Source of the DNA: Tetrahymena thermophila SB210
Taxonomy: Eukaryota; Ciliophora; Oligohymenophorea; Hymenostomatida; Tetrahymenidae
Length of the DNA stretch: 64,000 nucleotides
NCBI RefSeq assembly: GCF_000189635.1
Contig: NW_002476484.1
Coordinates: 372,001 to 436,000 of the forward strand
Direction of reading: 5' to 3'
The notes beneath the pieces are model-generated. The model saw nothing but the letters and a program-made list of their open reading frames with translations. It ran no database searches and had not been told where the DNA came from. A program made the translations under genes and the position numbers. Every line of letters begins with the position of its first letter. Within the stretch, counting starts at the first letter, position 1. Positions 1-11,196 of this stretch are shown here, one piece after another.

Positions 1-1689
1 CTTAAAGACTTCAAAACCTAGTTTTATTTATCCATTCGCTGTCCAGCAAAGATGTTCAGCTATGTTAAAGAATAATGAATGATATTAATATTCAAAGAAA
101 ATCAATTAGTGAATGAATGATATAAAACTTACCTTTTATTTCAAGTTAAATAACTTTGTTTTCGAGAATTTATAATAGAAAATCACAAATTTTTTTAATG
201 CTTGCAATAATTAGCTAAAAATTTGTATTGATTGGATATTCTAAATGGAAGCTTTCAAATTATTCTGTCTATTTTTTTATAATGGGAATTATTAAATAAA
301 TTAAATTAATTGCTATTCTATGCCAAGCTTTTTTGGAATTATTTATTAATTAATTAATTAATTGTTTAGAGGTTGGGAGAAAAGTGAATTTTAAAATAAA
401 AATTATTGCTAGAATGAGCGAAATGCATAATTTTATTTGAAATAAATAAAATTTAAAAATAAATAAATAATTTACAATTAAGAAAATATAATTGTCTTCT
501 TCTATAGTGTATTTGTGTTGGAGAACGCAGTCACTTTGGTTGAACTGTTGATAGTTATGTATCAAATCTATGTTTTCTTTTTATTTTTCAAATATAAATA
601 ATGAAATATAAATCAGCTAGCGCACTTTTTTCATTAATTTTCTTGCGAAATTTCTATATTCACACAATTACAAATTTGTCTAAATGAAAAAATGGATGAA
701 ATAACAGAAAAATTAAAAAGTAAGGATTTAATGAATTTTAATAAATGAATCTAATCAGTTAACTACCTTGCGAACTTTCTAATTAAAGAATGTTATATTA
801 TTCACTATCTTATTGCATGTAGCATCTGTATTTTTTGTACATAGCATGGTTTTTTTGCCTTCTTTTTACTTTATTCTAAATATTATTTTGTATAAGATTA
901 AATTCTATTTTTGGATTCTAAATATTAATAATTAATTTTTATAAGCTTGAAAGAGCTAAGCAAAATTTTTAAATTAAGATATTTTGTTACTGAATAAATT
1001 ATTAAATTTTGGCAAATACTTATACATCGATTAAAATAATTAATTAATCAATCAATGAATTCAATTTTCAAAGGTGGAAATGAGTATTTCAAAAATTAAT
1101 AGAATAACGCCTTACAAAATTAAAGATTGGTAAAAATTTATTTATTTATTTATTGCAAACATCTCTTATTATATTTTAGTAAATTTACCTGTTCAATAAT
1201 GACAAAATCATTCCCAATTTAATATTGTTTCGTCAACGACATTATAGGAGACGAAATGCTGCGCTAGGAATAAGATGAATTGTAGCTTGTTGGACTTTCT
1301 TGCAGCATGGAATTTGAATTTATTTAATCGTTTTCAATGTCAAAATCAATTGGAGCAGTGCTTTTTTCTTCTTATTCGTCATCTTCGTCCTCTTCGCTTT
1401 CTCTGCAAGCATAGTACTGAGTGCTGTCTGGACTCATAATTTGGTCAGAATTTATTGTTTTAGTGTCAGCAAGGTTTATATTTTTTTGGAGTTATTTCAC
1501 ACTCAACTATGACAATATTTGTTTGTCTTTTGGTGAAAATTCGCTTGTTTTAAGCTAATCAGACAATTTTCCAGTTTTAAGTATATCACAAAAATTTGAA
1601 TTTTATTAAAAGCAAGAATAAAACTCAAACATTCCCATATTATTATAATTATTTTCATTGTGTTTTTGTGGCAATGGCTCTTATTCCAT
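1..1689 (-). CDS. Kinase-fold protein lacking catalytic motifs (probable pseudokinase), 5' part, runs off left edge
   Basis: Model exons on the minus strand are 1689-1189, 679-476, 268-133 and 59 to beyond 1. The first exon encodes 167 residues, starting MEQEPLPQK, with an acidic stretch, and ends YQIGNDFVIIEQ, which reads like strand beta-1 of a protein kinase. The second contains NFARKLMKK, matching the AxK beta-3 strand, and ends EEDNYIFLI, matching beta-4/5. The third has LIIASIKKICDFL (helix E) and VIQLEIK where VIHRDIK is expected. The fourth has AEHLCWTANGQIKLGFEVF in place of PENIL...NGQIKLGDFG. So HRD is QLE, KPEN is KAEH and DFG is GFE. I found no glycine-rich loop; an unresolved exon may lie at 680-1188. 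Exons three and four join in phase. The fold assignment is inference from several aligned motifs; it could be a decaying pseudogene rather than a working pseudokinase. Start chosen at the first ATG of the long open frame. Confidence 0.5.
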
Positions 1690-2360
1690 CTCGATACTGT
1701 TTTCTTCTTTTTTTTTTAAAATGTTAAATGAATACAAAATCGATCTCATGTTTAAATTTCAAAGGCATATAATTGGATTATAAAGAAGTTCATTTTTTAT
1801 CATTCTATTAAAAATTTATATCATAAAATCTTCCCAAATTAATGTAAAACTAGAACATTTAGTTATTTTAAATTAATTTTCATGCCTTTATAAAAATAAT
1901 AATTAATGGCAGGACTTGTTACACTTAAGTGCATCCAATTAATTATTTAATGATTTATATGTAAAATATTTGCAACAAACGCATTTTTAAACGCAAAAGA
2001 ACCCCCAAATAAGCAAATAATTAGTATTTTATTAGCCACTTATTAAGTAAAAAATTTGAAAAAACAGGAAAATAATGCATAATGCTATTTATTTAATTTT
2101 TGGATTGCCATTAATGATATGCTTGATTGATTGATTACTTGAGTTAAGTCATTATATTAATTTAAATTAAATCAAATGAAATACTTTCTGTATTTTGTTA
2201 ATGCTAAGCTGTCTTAATTTTTTTACGCTTTTTGAATAAAAAAAGAATTCAGGGTTAGTTAATTTAGTTTTCATTTTGATGCTTTTATGAAGCAAAAAGA
2301 AGCTAGAATGAGTGAGTGAGAATCAAGATAATTGAGTAAACTTAATGTGTATAAATAAAA
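1690..2360. other. Intergenic AT-rich stretch
   Basis: No coding signal that I trust on either strand. It separates two minus-strand genes, so it should hold the promoter of the kinase-fold gene and the 3' end of the next one. It could also hide a further intron if the two are one gene. Confidence 0.4.
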
Positions 2361-3238
2361 TCATACCACTTTATCGAAGAGTTGATAATCGAGAAGTGAC
2401 TTGAAATCACTATCTTATTCAAGATCCAAGTCATCAAAGATATTATTCAAATTCAGCGTGTAGCCATGCCTCACGCGCTAAGATTTATATTCAGTTTTTT
2501 TGGCTTCATATTTTTCCTATATCATGATCTATCTCAGTTCTAAGATAAAATCAACTCTTTGTTGGTTTTTTTTTGCTTTTTTTGTTTACTTTGATTTTTT
2601 TAATTCTTAATTCAAACAAATAGTTAATTATCATAATTTTAATTATAATTATTAGTTTCTTTTACTTAGATTATACTAAATTAATTATCTTGCTTGCTTG
2701 TTTGCTTGTTTGACTGCTTTATTTAATTCTGTGTTATTCTTCTGAGGCCTTTCAATTCAATTCAATTATCCAGCTGCTTAGATTGATTGATTGATTGATT
2801 AATTTATTAATTAATTGATTGTTCAGTCATCTTTAATCTAAAAAGGAAACTAAATCTATATTTTAGTTTTTTTTTCTCAGAATTCTTTCAATACTACCAA
2901 AAAAAGACCCTACTAAAAACATAAGTATATAATTACTTTTTGCTGGAGCATATCATTCTGTGCTATTTCCAGCTAAAAATTATCTGAGACTGAATTTTTC
3001 TGAGTTTTTGAGATATTGAGGCTACGATTTGTTTCGCTTTTATTAGACTTATTAATTTATCTTTATTTTTTGATTGTTTGCCCACAAAAGAGATTTTTAT
3101 AATAAATATTAATGTATTAGATAATTAGTATTCTTTCTATCACTCGTATCTTTTCTTTGTAGAATATTTCTGCCCAAAACTATTATTCAAAGAAGCAATC
3201 CGTTTTTCTTCCTAAATACATTATTTTTTTGTCTGCAT
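2361..3238 (-). CDS. Unrecognised gene, partly resolved
   Basis: Two clear coding blocks are visible on the minus strand. The downstream one, about 2570-2361, reads as ...NQQRVDFILELRQ... to NNIFDDLDLEQDSDF and ends LFDKVV at a TGA; its GC content is clearly above the surroundings. The upstream one, about 3060-2937, contains NKSNKSETNRSLNISK and ends DNDMLQQK-like before a GTAATT donor. A plausible start is the ATG at 3238, joined through a GTGATA...AAAG intron near 3140-3055 that keeps frame. The middle exon around 2700-2900 could not be joined with confidence. I do not recognise the protein. Alternatively the GTATGA after DKV is a splice donor and this is the 5' end of the kinase-fold gene to its left. 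Confidence 0.35.
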
Positions 3239-4147
3239 TTTAAATATTTTTATTCTAGATTCTTTTTGCAGCTTTTTTCAAAAATATCATTTTAAGCTAT
3301 CAATTAATAAATTCTAAGTCTAAATATTTCAGAAGCTTTAAGTTTTTGATTAATTCAGATAAGAATCGAAAAGCAAGTCAATTATACGTAATTTAAGACA
3401 ATTGTACGACTTAAAGTACTGCCACTTACTTATTCACTTAACTTGATATAAAAGGCAACATAATTAAATAAAAATAACTTTTATGTTACTGTCATAAATC
3501 TTATTTGTGAGTGTATTTAATTTAAGAAATCTAATTAAATTTATGTCTATCAAGTGTAATAATAAGCAGAGGCTTTTAAATTTCAACAATTTTATGAATA
3601 ATAGCGTAATATTTAAATACATTTTTAGCTTTCTAGAACTTTATGTTTCAAATAAAGCCTTTTAAATTTAATTTAAGAGATTATTAATAATTATTTCGCG
3701 CTTATTTTAAAAAGAAGCTTTTAAAAATGTATCAATCTATCTATCTATCAATTAATCAATAAATGAATGAGTAATGAATGATAATTGTTATTCTGCAAAA
3801 TTAGAAATAAAACAAATAAATAAATATCTGCTTTTAAATTAAATTCTGAAAAGAGCTAACCAAAAAATAAAGGAGTTAAAGCAAAGTTAGCAATCTAAGT
3901 GATAAGTTAGAATTTCGCTCTATAGTAGACGATAATTAAATTTAATTTCTCTCATCGTCATTCTTAAGAAATGCATTCATTCATTCATTTCCTTAACTAC
4001 AATCGATTGATTTACTATAAAGAATAGTCAAGAATCAATTTACCTTTCTATTGATAGTAAGTAATAAAAGATAAATATTTGCATATTTAATTTTTAAAAT
4101 AACAAATTTGATCTAAAAAAGTTTAAACTGTAGCAAACAAGCAAGAA
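3239..4147. other. Intergenic stretch between divergent genes
   Basis: AT-rich with short GAAT/ATGA and TTAA runs. It lies between a minus-strand gene and the plus-strand zinc-finger gene, so both promoters should be here. Around 3300-3420 there is a short minus-strand open stretch rich in Leu and Lys that I could not join to anything. Confidence 0.35.
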
Positions 4148-6285
4148 ATGAGTGAAACTAAAACTCATGCTTAATAGTCAGTCCATTGTGGAAACTGGTG
4201 AGAAATTCTATTCTTTTAATTACATTTGCATTTAAAAAGCACAATAGATGTAGCAAAGCACTCAAGTTAGTATAACTTAGGAGTTAGCAAACTTACATTA
4301 CTAGCTAGCTTTGATTGATTACATTTTTAGAAATTACTATTCAGATATGAGCGACTATATCAACATAATTTTATAAATTATAGTAAAAAGGAAATTGAAG
4401 ATTCTAAGCTAGCTCTTCATGAAGCATACTGCTACCGTAATATTATAGCATGTAAACTCTGTCCTGAGTATTATGACAAAAGAGATCCCGAAGCACATCT
4501 AGAAATTCATTAATTAGTAATAATCATTATCACTCAGCATAAATAAATAAATAAATACATATATTATAATTTGCAATTCATTATGGATTTATCTTAAAAA
4601 AAAAGAGCAAAATAAATAAATGCTAATAGTTAATAAAAATTCTTTGTTTAAAATAAAGCTAAAGTGCAAATTTTGCGATCAGGAAATAGAACAAAGACAC
4701 TTTAAGGATCATTAAGACAAATATTGTGAAAAGAAACCCAAATTTTGCAGGTTTTGTGAAACTTAAATTATCAAAGATGATTTCTAAGACCATGTAATTG
4801 CTTGCTCTTCAAGGACTAAACTGTGTCACAAATGTGGCAAACATATTATTTTGAGGGGTGAGTTTTTCATTATTTAATAAATATATTTGCATTTTTTATG
4901 ATATTGAATAATTAGTTTTTAAAAAAATTAAACGTTGTAGAATTAAAGTGATTTGATTAAATTTTATTATACAGACTATGATGACCATGAAGCAATATGC
5001 ATCTTACAAAGAAACTTAAACTAAGAAGCTGAGCAGCAGGATATTTACAGGATCTAAACCCAAGCATAAAATAAAAAATAAGATAATTTCGAAGATGAAT
5101 ATGATTATGACTATGATTACGATGAACAAGAATTTTACAAAGAAGAACCATCTGAACCAAGCGAATAAGAAGAAGAGGAGGATAAAGAGAAAGGAAAAAA
5201 CGATAAAAATAAGAAAAAGAAAAGAAAGGATGACGATTTTGTTGTTGATGATGAAGAAGCAGAAGAAGAGGAAGACGAAGAAGAAGCTGATGATTCTGTT
5301 GCCAGTATAGATGTTAATGAATATGAAAAAACAGTAAACAATCTTTAAAAATCTAGAGAAACTCGGAACTCTAGCAAGCAAAAGCAAAAAACTGAAGGAA
5401 AAAGAGTTCTTTTGAGAAAAAGTGCAAATGATAAAGCTGATGACTCTTTCTCTAATTAAAAAATGACATAGTTAAAGCAAAAGCAACAAAATAAATTAGA
5501 TTCGAGTAAGCTTATTTTAATTTATTTAAATGCCTTAAATAAACCTTCAAAATTAATATAAAAGTGATGGAAAACAATAAAATAAAAACAAGAGGAATTA
5601 AAAAATTATTAGTTGAATCTGACTTAGAGGAAGATGGTAATTTTAAATATGAAGATTATGAATCTGAGGATAACGATTAATTAAAAGCTTAAGAAGGAAA
5701 TTAAAATAGTAAAACCCAAACCAACAACAATAAAAGTAAAACTACACAGGCAAATTAATATTCAAAGCAAGATGAAGATTTCAATGAATACGAATTATAA
5801 GATCAATATAGTGATGAAGATTATGACCTAGACGAATCTTATTCTAATGAAAGAAAAAAAGGCAGAAACTAAAATAAAAATAATTAAAGAGCAGCAGTCA
5901 ATAGCAACAATAGAGGATAGCAACAAAAATAAGCTCAATAAAAATAAAACTAAAAATAAGGAAGAAATCTTAGAAATAGAGGAAATAAAAGGAATCTTAA
6001 TGAAGACGGTGATGATGATAGCGATTATGAAGTTACTTAAAAGCAAAACAATTAAATTAATAGAAGAGGTGGAGTAATTCAAAATATTTAAAAAGAATCA
6101 AATAAAATGCCTGCAAATAAAACTTAAAGCAAACCACAAATATAAGAAGTAAATAAATCTCTTTTATATATAAAATAATATCCAAAAAAAATCAATTAAA
6201 AAATAAATAAATATAGGACGACTTTTACGATGAAGACGAAGAAATGTAAAAAGCTATACAAATGAGCATGCAGCAATATAATTGA
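4148..6285 (+). CDS. TRAF-type zinc-finger protein with C-terminal ubiquitin-interacting motif
   Basis: Six exons fit well: introns 4198-4383, 4517-4658, 4858-4974, 5506-5564 and 6149-6216, all GT-AG and frame-keeping. The N-terminal part carries repeated Cys/His modules in the order CGNC...HEAYC, ACKLC...H, CKFC...HQDKYC, FCRFC...HVIAC and LCHKCG, the spacing seen in TRAFD1/XAF1-type zinc fingers. The middle is long, acidic and low-complexity with runs of Glu, Asp and Lys. The last exon reads DEDEEMQKAIQMSMQQ, a good match to a ubiquitin-interacting motif (acidic patch, then AxxxS). Known relatives damp innate or apoptotic signalling; here a ubiquitin-linked adaptor role is inference. The start is the first ATG, just upstream of the first finger. 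The exon 1/2 join at 4197/4384 restores the missing Cys of CGNC, which supports it. Confidence 0.8.
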
Positions 6286-7270
6286 TCATTTTAATAATCC
6301 TTTAAAATAAACTAATTTTAATTTCATACTTTTTTATTTATAAACAAACACATATTTATTTGTATATAGATAGATAGCTAATAAAGCATTTAATATTAAC
6401 AATTTCTCGTTTTTATAAAAATCTTGATCTCTTTGCTTTATTTATATCAATAAGTATTTTTCATAGAAATTTAAATTACTTTTATTTTAAATTGTAAAAA
6501 TTTCATGCAAAAATTAAAATAACAGCTCTAAATCTCTAAAAGATAAAAATAAAGGTAGGCTCCTTAAATAATATATTTGGAAATTTTTTTCAAAAATTAA
6601 TTCAGATAATTATTAAAATACTTTTTGATATGAAAAAATTTTTACCACATTGAATAAATTAAATAGATAGCAAATAAAATATTTTTCTTAATTTTTAAAA
6701 ATGAAAAATATAAATTAAATAATAAATTATGTTAAAAACATGATTGAATAAAAATATTTTTAATACTTTAAAAAAAAAAATAGTTAAATGAACATTTTAA
6801 AATAAAAAATAAAGAAAATAGGTTATAAATAATTAGGAGTTTATGAAATAAAAAATAATAGTTAAAATACTTTTTTAAATACTTAGTTAGATTCAAAAAT
6901 AACTCAAAAAATTATGGATGGATAATGATAAAAAATAATCATTTAGTAGAAAAATTTTATAAAATGCTTTTAAAAATACAAAAGTAGTCAAAATATACTT
7001 ATTTATAATAAAAAATAAAGGTGAATAGATAATCAGATAGATTAACTTTAATGAAATAGAAGATGTGACTGTTTGTTTTTATTCTTTTTTGATAAAATAT
7101 TATGACTTCGCTTTTAATTAAAATAGCGCGTAGAATATTCATATATATATAAATACATACATTGTCATTAATTAGTTTACTTTATATTTGATAAAAAGAT
7201 TATTAGTAAATAAAAAATAAATTAAATTCAAAAAGATAGATAGATTTCAATTCTAATTAAGTAATCTAAG
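6286..7270. other. Intergenic, very AT-rich
   Basis: Composed largely of A/T runs with no open frame of coding character. It holds the 3' end of the zinc-finger gene and the promoter of the ligase gene, both on the plus strand. Confidence 0.6.
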
Positions 7271-8938
7271 ATGATCAAAATTGATTTAACAAAACCTGTA
7301 TTTCTTAATTTTAATCAATCAAAGTTTTGGGAAATCAGCCTGCTTGATGGAAATAAATCTTAAATCAGATATGGAAAGTTGGTTTAAGGTGAAGAGATTG
7401 AAGAGAAAACTTAAATTGTCCAAAAGTAGCACAAAGACACTGACTCTTGTTTAGATTACATAATAAGAGTGATTGAAAACAAAAAATTGAAAGGATATAG
7501 CGGAGATATTCCCATGAAAAAGAATGAGCCTTAAATCATCATTCCTGCAAATAACGCAAGTGGATTTTCAATTTAAATTTCAGCACCTAAATCTGTTGAA
7601 AATAATGCTAACGATGATAAAGATTCTAAAGTTGATTCAAATACTCAAGCGTATTTATAGGAAAACAAAACTTGGTCATCATAATTTGTAATTTTAACTC
7701 TGTCTGGCAATGAAGTAGAAGAAATTATAGGCAAACTAGGAATAAAAAAGACATGGGAAAAAAGTTCTACAATATTAAGTGCAAACTAGTGTAAATTGTA
7801 TTTCAAAAATTAAATTGAGGAATACGAAAGAAAGGGATATGTGAGAGATGATAGTCAATATAATTTTTAGCTAAATGAAGTTAATAAACACTTTTCAGCA
7901 TAAAATGGATCTAGTAATAATAATTAGCTTGATCTCAACTAGAAAGGCAAAAAGAAAAATTTTAATAAAGATTCAGGGTTATACGACGATTCACATTCAA
8001 ATATTTCAGGTATCTCAGATTAGTCAGATTTAACTGCTAGGTCTGGTGGCTCTTAATTAGATTTATCATTCGACAAGGGTGATGATGATGATGGTAATAG
8101 CTCAGTTGTTGTAACTGGAGAAATTAAAAAAGGTTCTTTAGGTGCTAACGGAAGTATGGATTCAGGTGTACTTTTAGCTTAAGCAATGCCAGATGAAATG
8201 GATCCAACTGGCTGGTATGCAAGTGAAAAAATGGATGGAGTCAGAGCTGTTTGGACTGGAAAGACATTTTATTCTAGGAATGGTAACGAATTCTACCCTC
8301 CTCCATTTTTCATTTAAAATTTCCCAAATTGCACTTTAGATGGGGAATTGTTTACAAAAAGAGATGATTTCTAGCGTTGTGTGGGTATTGTTAAGACAAA
8401 AAATGGAAATGAAGAAAAAGATGAAAGGTGGAAAGATATTGTTTACTTAGTTTACGACTGTCCTAAATTATTAAAACCCTTTAAAGATAGAATAAAAGCT
8501 TTACAAGAATAAATTCCAAAACTTGGTAACAAGTACATTAAAGTTCTTCCACATAAGATAGTGGAGAGCAGAGAATAACTTGAATCAGAGCTTGATAGAG
8601 TCTTAAAAAATAATGGCGAAGGTTTGATGTTAAGAGATCCTAATTCAATGTATGAATGCAGAAGATCAAAAACCCTTCTTAAGGTAAAAACATTTACAGA
8701 TGAAGAAGCTACAGTAATTGGGAGTGAAAGAGGTGAAGGAAGATGTGCAGATATGATGGGTGCTTTGGTATGCCGTATGAAAAATGGAAAAGAATTCAAA
8801 ATAGGATCAGGATTCAATGATGACTAAAGAAGAAGGCCACCTAAAAAAGGAAGTGTGATAACATTCAAATACCAAAATCTTACCAAAGATGGTAAACCAA
8901 GATTCCCTATTTTCTTGAGAATAAAAGAAGACGAATGA
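7271..8938 (+). CDS. ATP-dependent DNA ligase, minimal type, with N-terminal WGR-like region
   Basis: A single uninterrupted 555-residue frame. Residues about 15-80 (KFWEISLLDGN...IRYGKLVQGEE...) look like a WGR domain, a nucleic-acid-binding fold found in some PARPs and bacterial proteins. A second globular stretch near 135-200 resembles it weakly. The ligase core occupies roughly 295-555. The adenylation motif is EKMDGVRA, with Lys as the predicted AMP acceptor, followed by SRNGNEF, LDGEL, GEGLMLRDP and LLKVK, covering motifs I to V. The core is short, with adenylation and OB domains only, as in small viral or bacterial LigD-like ligases, and lacks the large N-terminal DNA-binding domain of ligase I. 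A nick-sealing role in repair is inferred. The start is the first ATG after the AT-rich leader; no introns are needed. Confidence 0.88.
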
Positions 8939-9591
8939 ATGAATTAATTAATAGATTGATGGAGAGATTATAGCAAAGTTTAATTGATACAATTTATTTT
9001 CATATAATAATATTTTTTACGCATTTAAAAAGCAAAATTTATAAATATTTGTCTTTCAATTGAATAATTTCTCTTTAATTCTAGCTATTAATTATATCAT
9101 TTTATGATTTAGTACTTGATTCTAAGATACATCGTTTAAAATTTCGATATTTTTCTTAATTATTTTAATTTTAAAACAAAATTATATTTAAAAGAGTTTT
9201 ATTTAGTAAGAAATTTAATTGATTTTAAAATCAAATATTATCTAAACAATACAATACAATGCAATAAATTATTTTTTTAAAACCCTATCACTTAAAATTC
9301 AATCAATTATTTTTAGAATCTAATTAATATCTTTTATAGATTACGTTAATAAAAATTTCAATTAATTAACAAAGAAAGATACAGTTTATAATTTACAATT
9401 TTTAAAAAATGTTTTAATTTCATACAAAATTATTGAGAAATAGCATTTATTAGAAATGAAAGAAAATGATGGTAAACTAATTAATTAATTAACTAACTAA
9501 CAAAAGGATACTCATTTAATTACTTTGTTATAAATGTTCTAATATATTTTATTAATTTTATTTTTTTAACTTAAATCTTTAATAGCAGATT
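8939..9591. other. Intergenic, convergent 3' ends
   Basis: AT-rich region between the plus-strand ligase stop and the minus-strand SAXO-like stop. It can only hold 3' untranslated and termination sequence. I saw no RNA gene or repeat worth naming. Confidence 0.6.
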
Positions 9592-11196
9592 TCACGATAC
9601 TTACTTTTTAAGTAATCTTCTGCCACATATAATACAATTTTTATCATCACACTTTTGACTAGGATGGTGAGACTTGTCATCATAATCTTTCTTATAATTA
9701 GTGACATATTAACCGTCGAAAGGAGGAAGAGGTGCAGATGCCTTTTTTTAAAAAAATAATTTTATAATTTATAAAGGATTTTATTATTTAAAGCTTGATT
9801 GATTTACTTTTTATGGAACTTTAAAGTTATTAGTGGAAGTGTTTTATGGAATATATGTAGAGCCATACGAGGTAGAAGACAAGAATGGGAAATCAGGATT
9901 TATAGGTGATCTAACATTATTTTAAAACATAAATTTATTTTCTTTTTGTGAATATTATTTTTTTATTACTTAAACTATCCTCTTCTATGAGTTTAAATGA
10001 TTTTATCTCTTTCGGCATCTTTTTCAGCAGGTTTTCCTTAGTAATAATCTTTGTACATAGTTTTTCCTACAAAAGGTAATTCTTTAATAACTGTAGGATG
10101 ATAAGGAGGTTTAATTAAGCTGACTGGATTTGAACCCCAATTTGCATATTAGTCCTAATTTTGATAATTTATTACTAATCTTATAAATAAATATCAAAGA
10201 GTTTTATTTACATTGTAACTTGAAACTCCTGCAAATGGAAGAAATTAGGATGAGTCTGGCTTCTTCTCTGATTTATTTTTTTCTAAAGGGTGAGGAATAT
10301 AATCAGTCTATTTATTTATTGTTTGTTTGTTTAAATACATAATGATTTTTGATAATATAAATAATTACTCTATGAACAGTTGTAAGTTCCATGGGTTACT
10401 AAGTGTAGAATCTATATCAATATCAAAATAATTTATTTATATATTCATTAACTTAAAGTGCTAAATAAAATTTACCCTCCGAAAAAATCAGAGCGGACTC
10501 TTGGCACACCTTTGCAGCAAGCGTGTGGCTTAAAATCTTTTTAGTAAATAGATTCAGCTCCTTTTTTGTAATCCAAGTTAAGATCTTTAGGACGATGACA
10601 ATAACCGCAAACAAGTCCACCTGAATTAATTTATATTTTTGAATTTTATGAATCATTTAATTATATTAAAATAAATATGTTTTCTAATCTAATGTTAAGA
10701 TTTGCTAAATAAATATTTCTATGTAGAGTACAATCATTACAAAGCAAGTTAATTAATTACCTTTCATCAATTTAAAATAGGTATCATTTGAAACAAATAA
10801 TTTATCCATATGCTTTTAGAGAGCCTCCTTTCTAGTAGAATACATTTCCTATAATTCTTCTGCAGAAACATTTTTGCCTGAATCCTATTGGCTTTTTTAG
10901 AAATTATTATCATAGTGGGAAGCATTCTTTTATCTATTTTTAACAACAAATAAGTTAGTAAATAACAATTTAAATGCATGATCTTATTTATTTTCTCAAA
11001 AGTGAATAAATTCATACGATTCTTTATCTTTTTAGCTCACACTGGCGTATAAATCATTTGGAACATTTCTATTTAGATTTTAAGCGACAGATCCACTTTT
11101 TTCGAGAAGTTGCTTCTCCTTCAAATTGATGCTAGTCCTTGAAGGTTCATTATAATTTGTCTTAAACTATACCTAGCTTTATGATCTTTTATCCAT
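9592..11196 (-). CDS. SAXO/MAP6-like microtubule-associated protein
   Basis: A multi-exon minus-strand gene starting MDKRSQSQ at 11196 and ending VS at a TGA (9594-9592). Every join keeps frame if introns begin GTATGA, GTAATT, GTAAAT and similar and end in AG. Three copies of a short motif stand out: LPFAGVSSY, LPFVGKTMYKDYY and PPFDGQYVTNYKKDY, close to the P-F-x-G-x-T-x-Y-x-x-D-Y repeat of SAXO/MAP6 axonemal and centriolar proteins. DYIPHP also fits. Two Cys/His patches occur, CGYCHRP...ACCKG mid-protein and KCDDKNCIICGRR at the C terminus. SAXO proteins carry a Cys-rich cluster at the N terminus, so its position here is unusual. A role on axonemal or basal-body microtubules is inference. 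Family confidence is moderate because each repeat is short. Confidence 0.55.

Noticed and set aside
5016-5387. Minus-strand 123-codon hydrophobic ORF
   Set aside because: Shadow of the acidic, purine-rich exon of the zinc-finger gene on the plus strand.
8452-8817. Minus-strand 121-codon ORF
   Set aside because: Antisense shadow of the DNA ligase catalytic core.
10120-10145. GGATTTGAACCCC, resembling a tRNA T-arm
   Set aside because: It lies inside a coding exon of the SAXO-like gene and no acceptor stem or anticodon arm can be built around it. I found no credible tRNA in the window.
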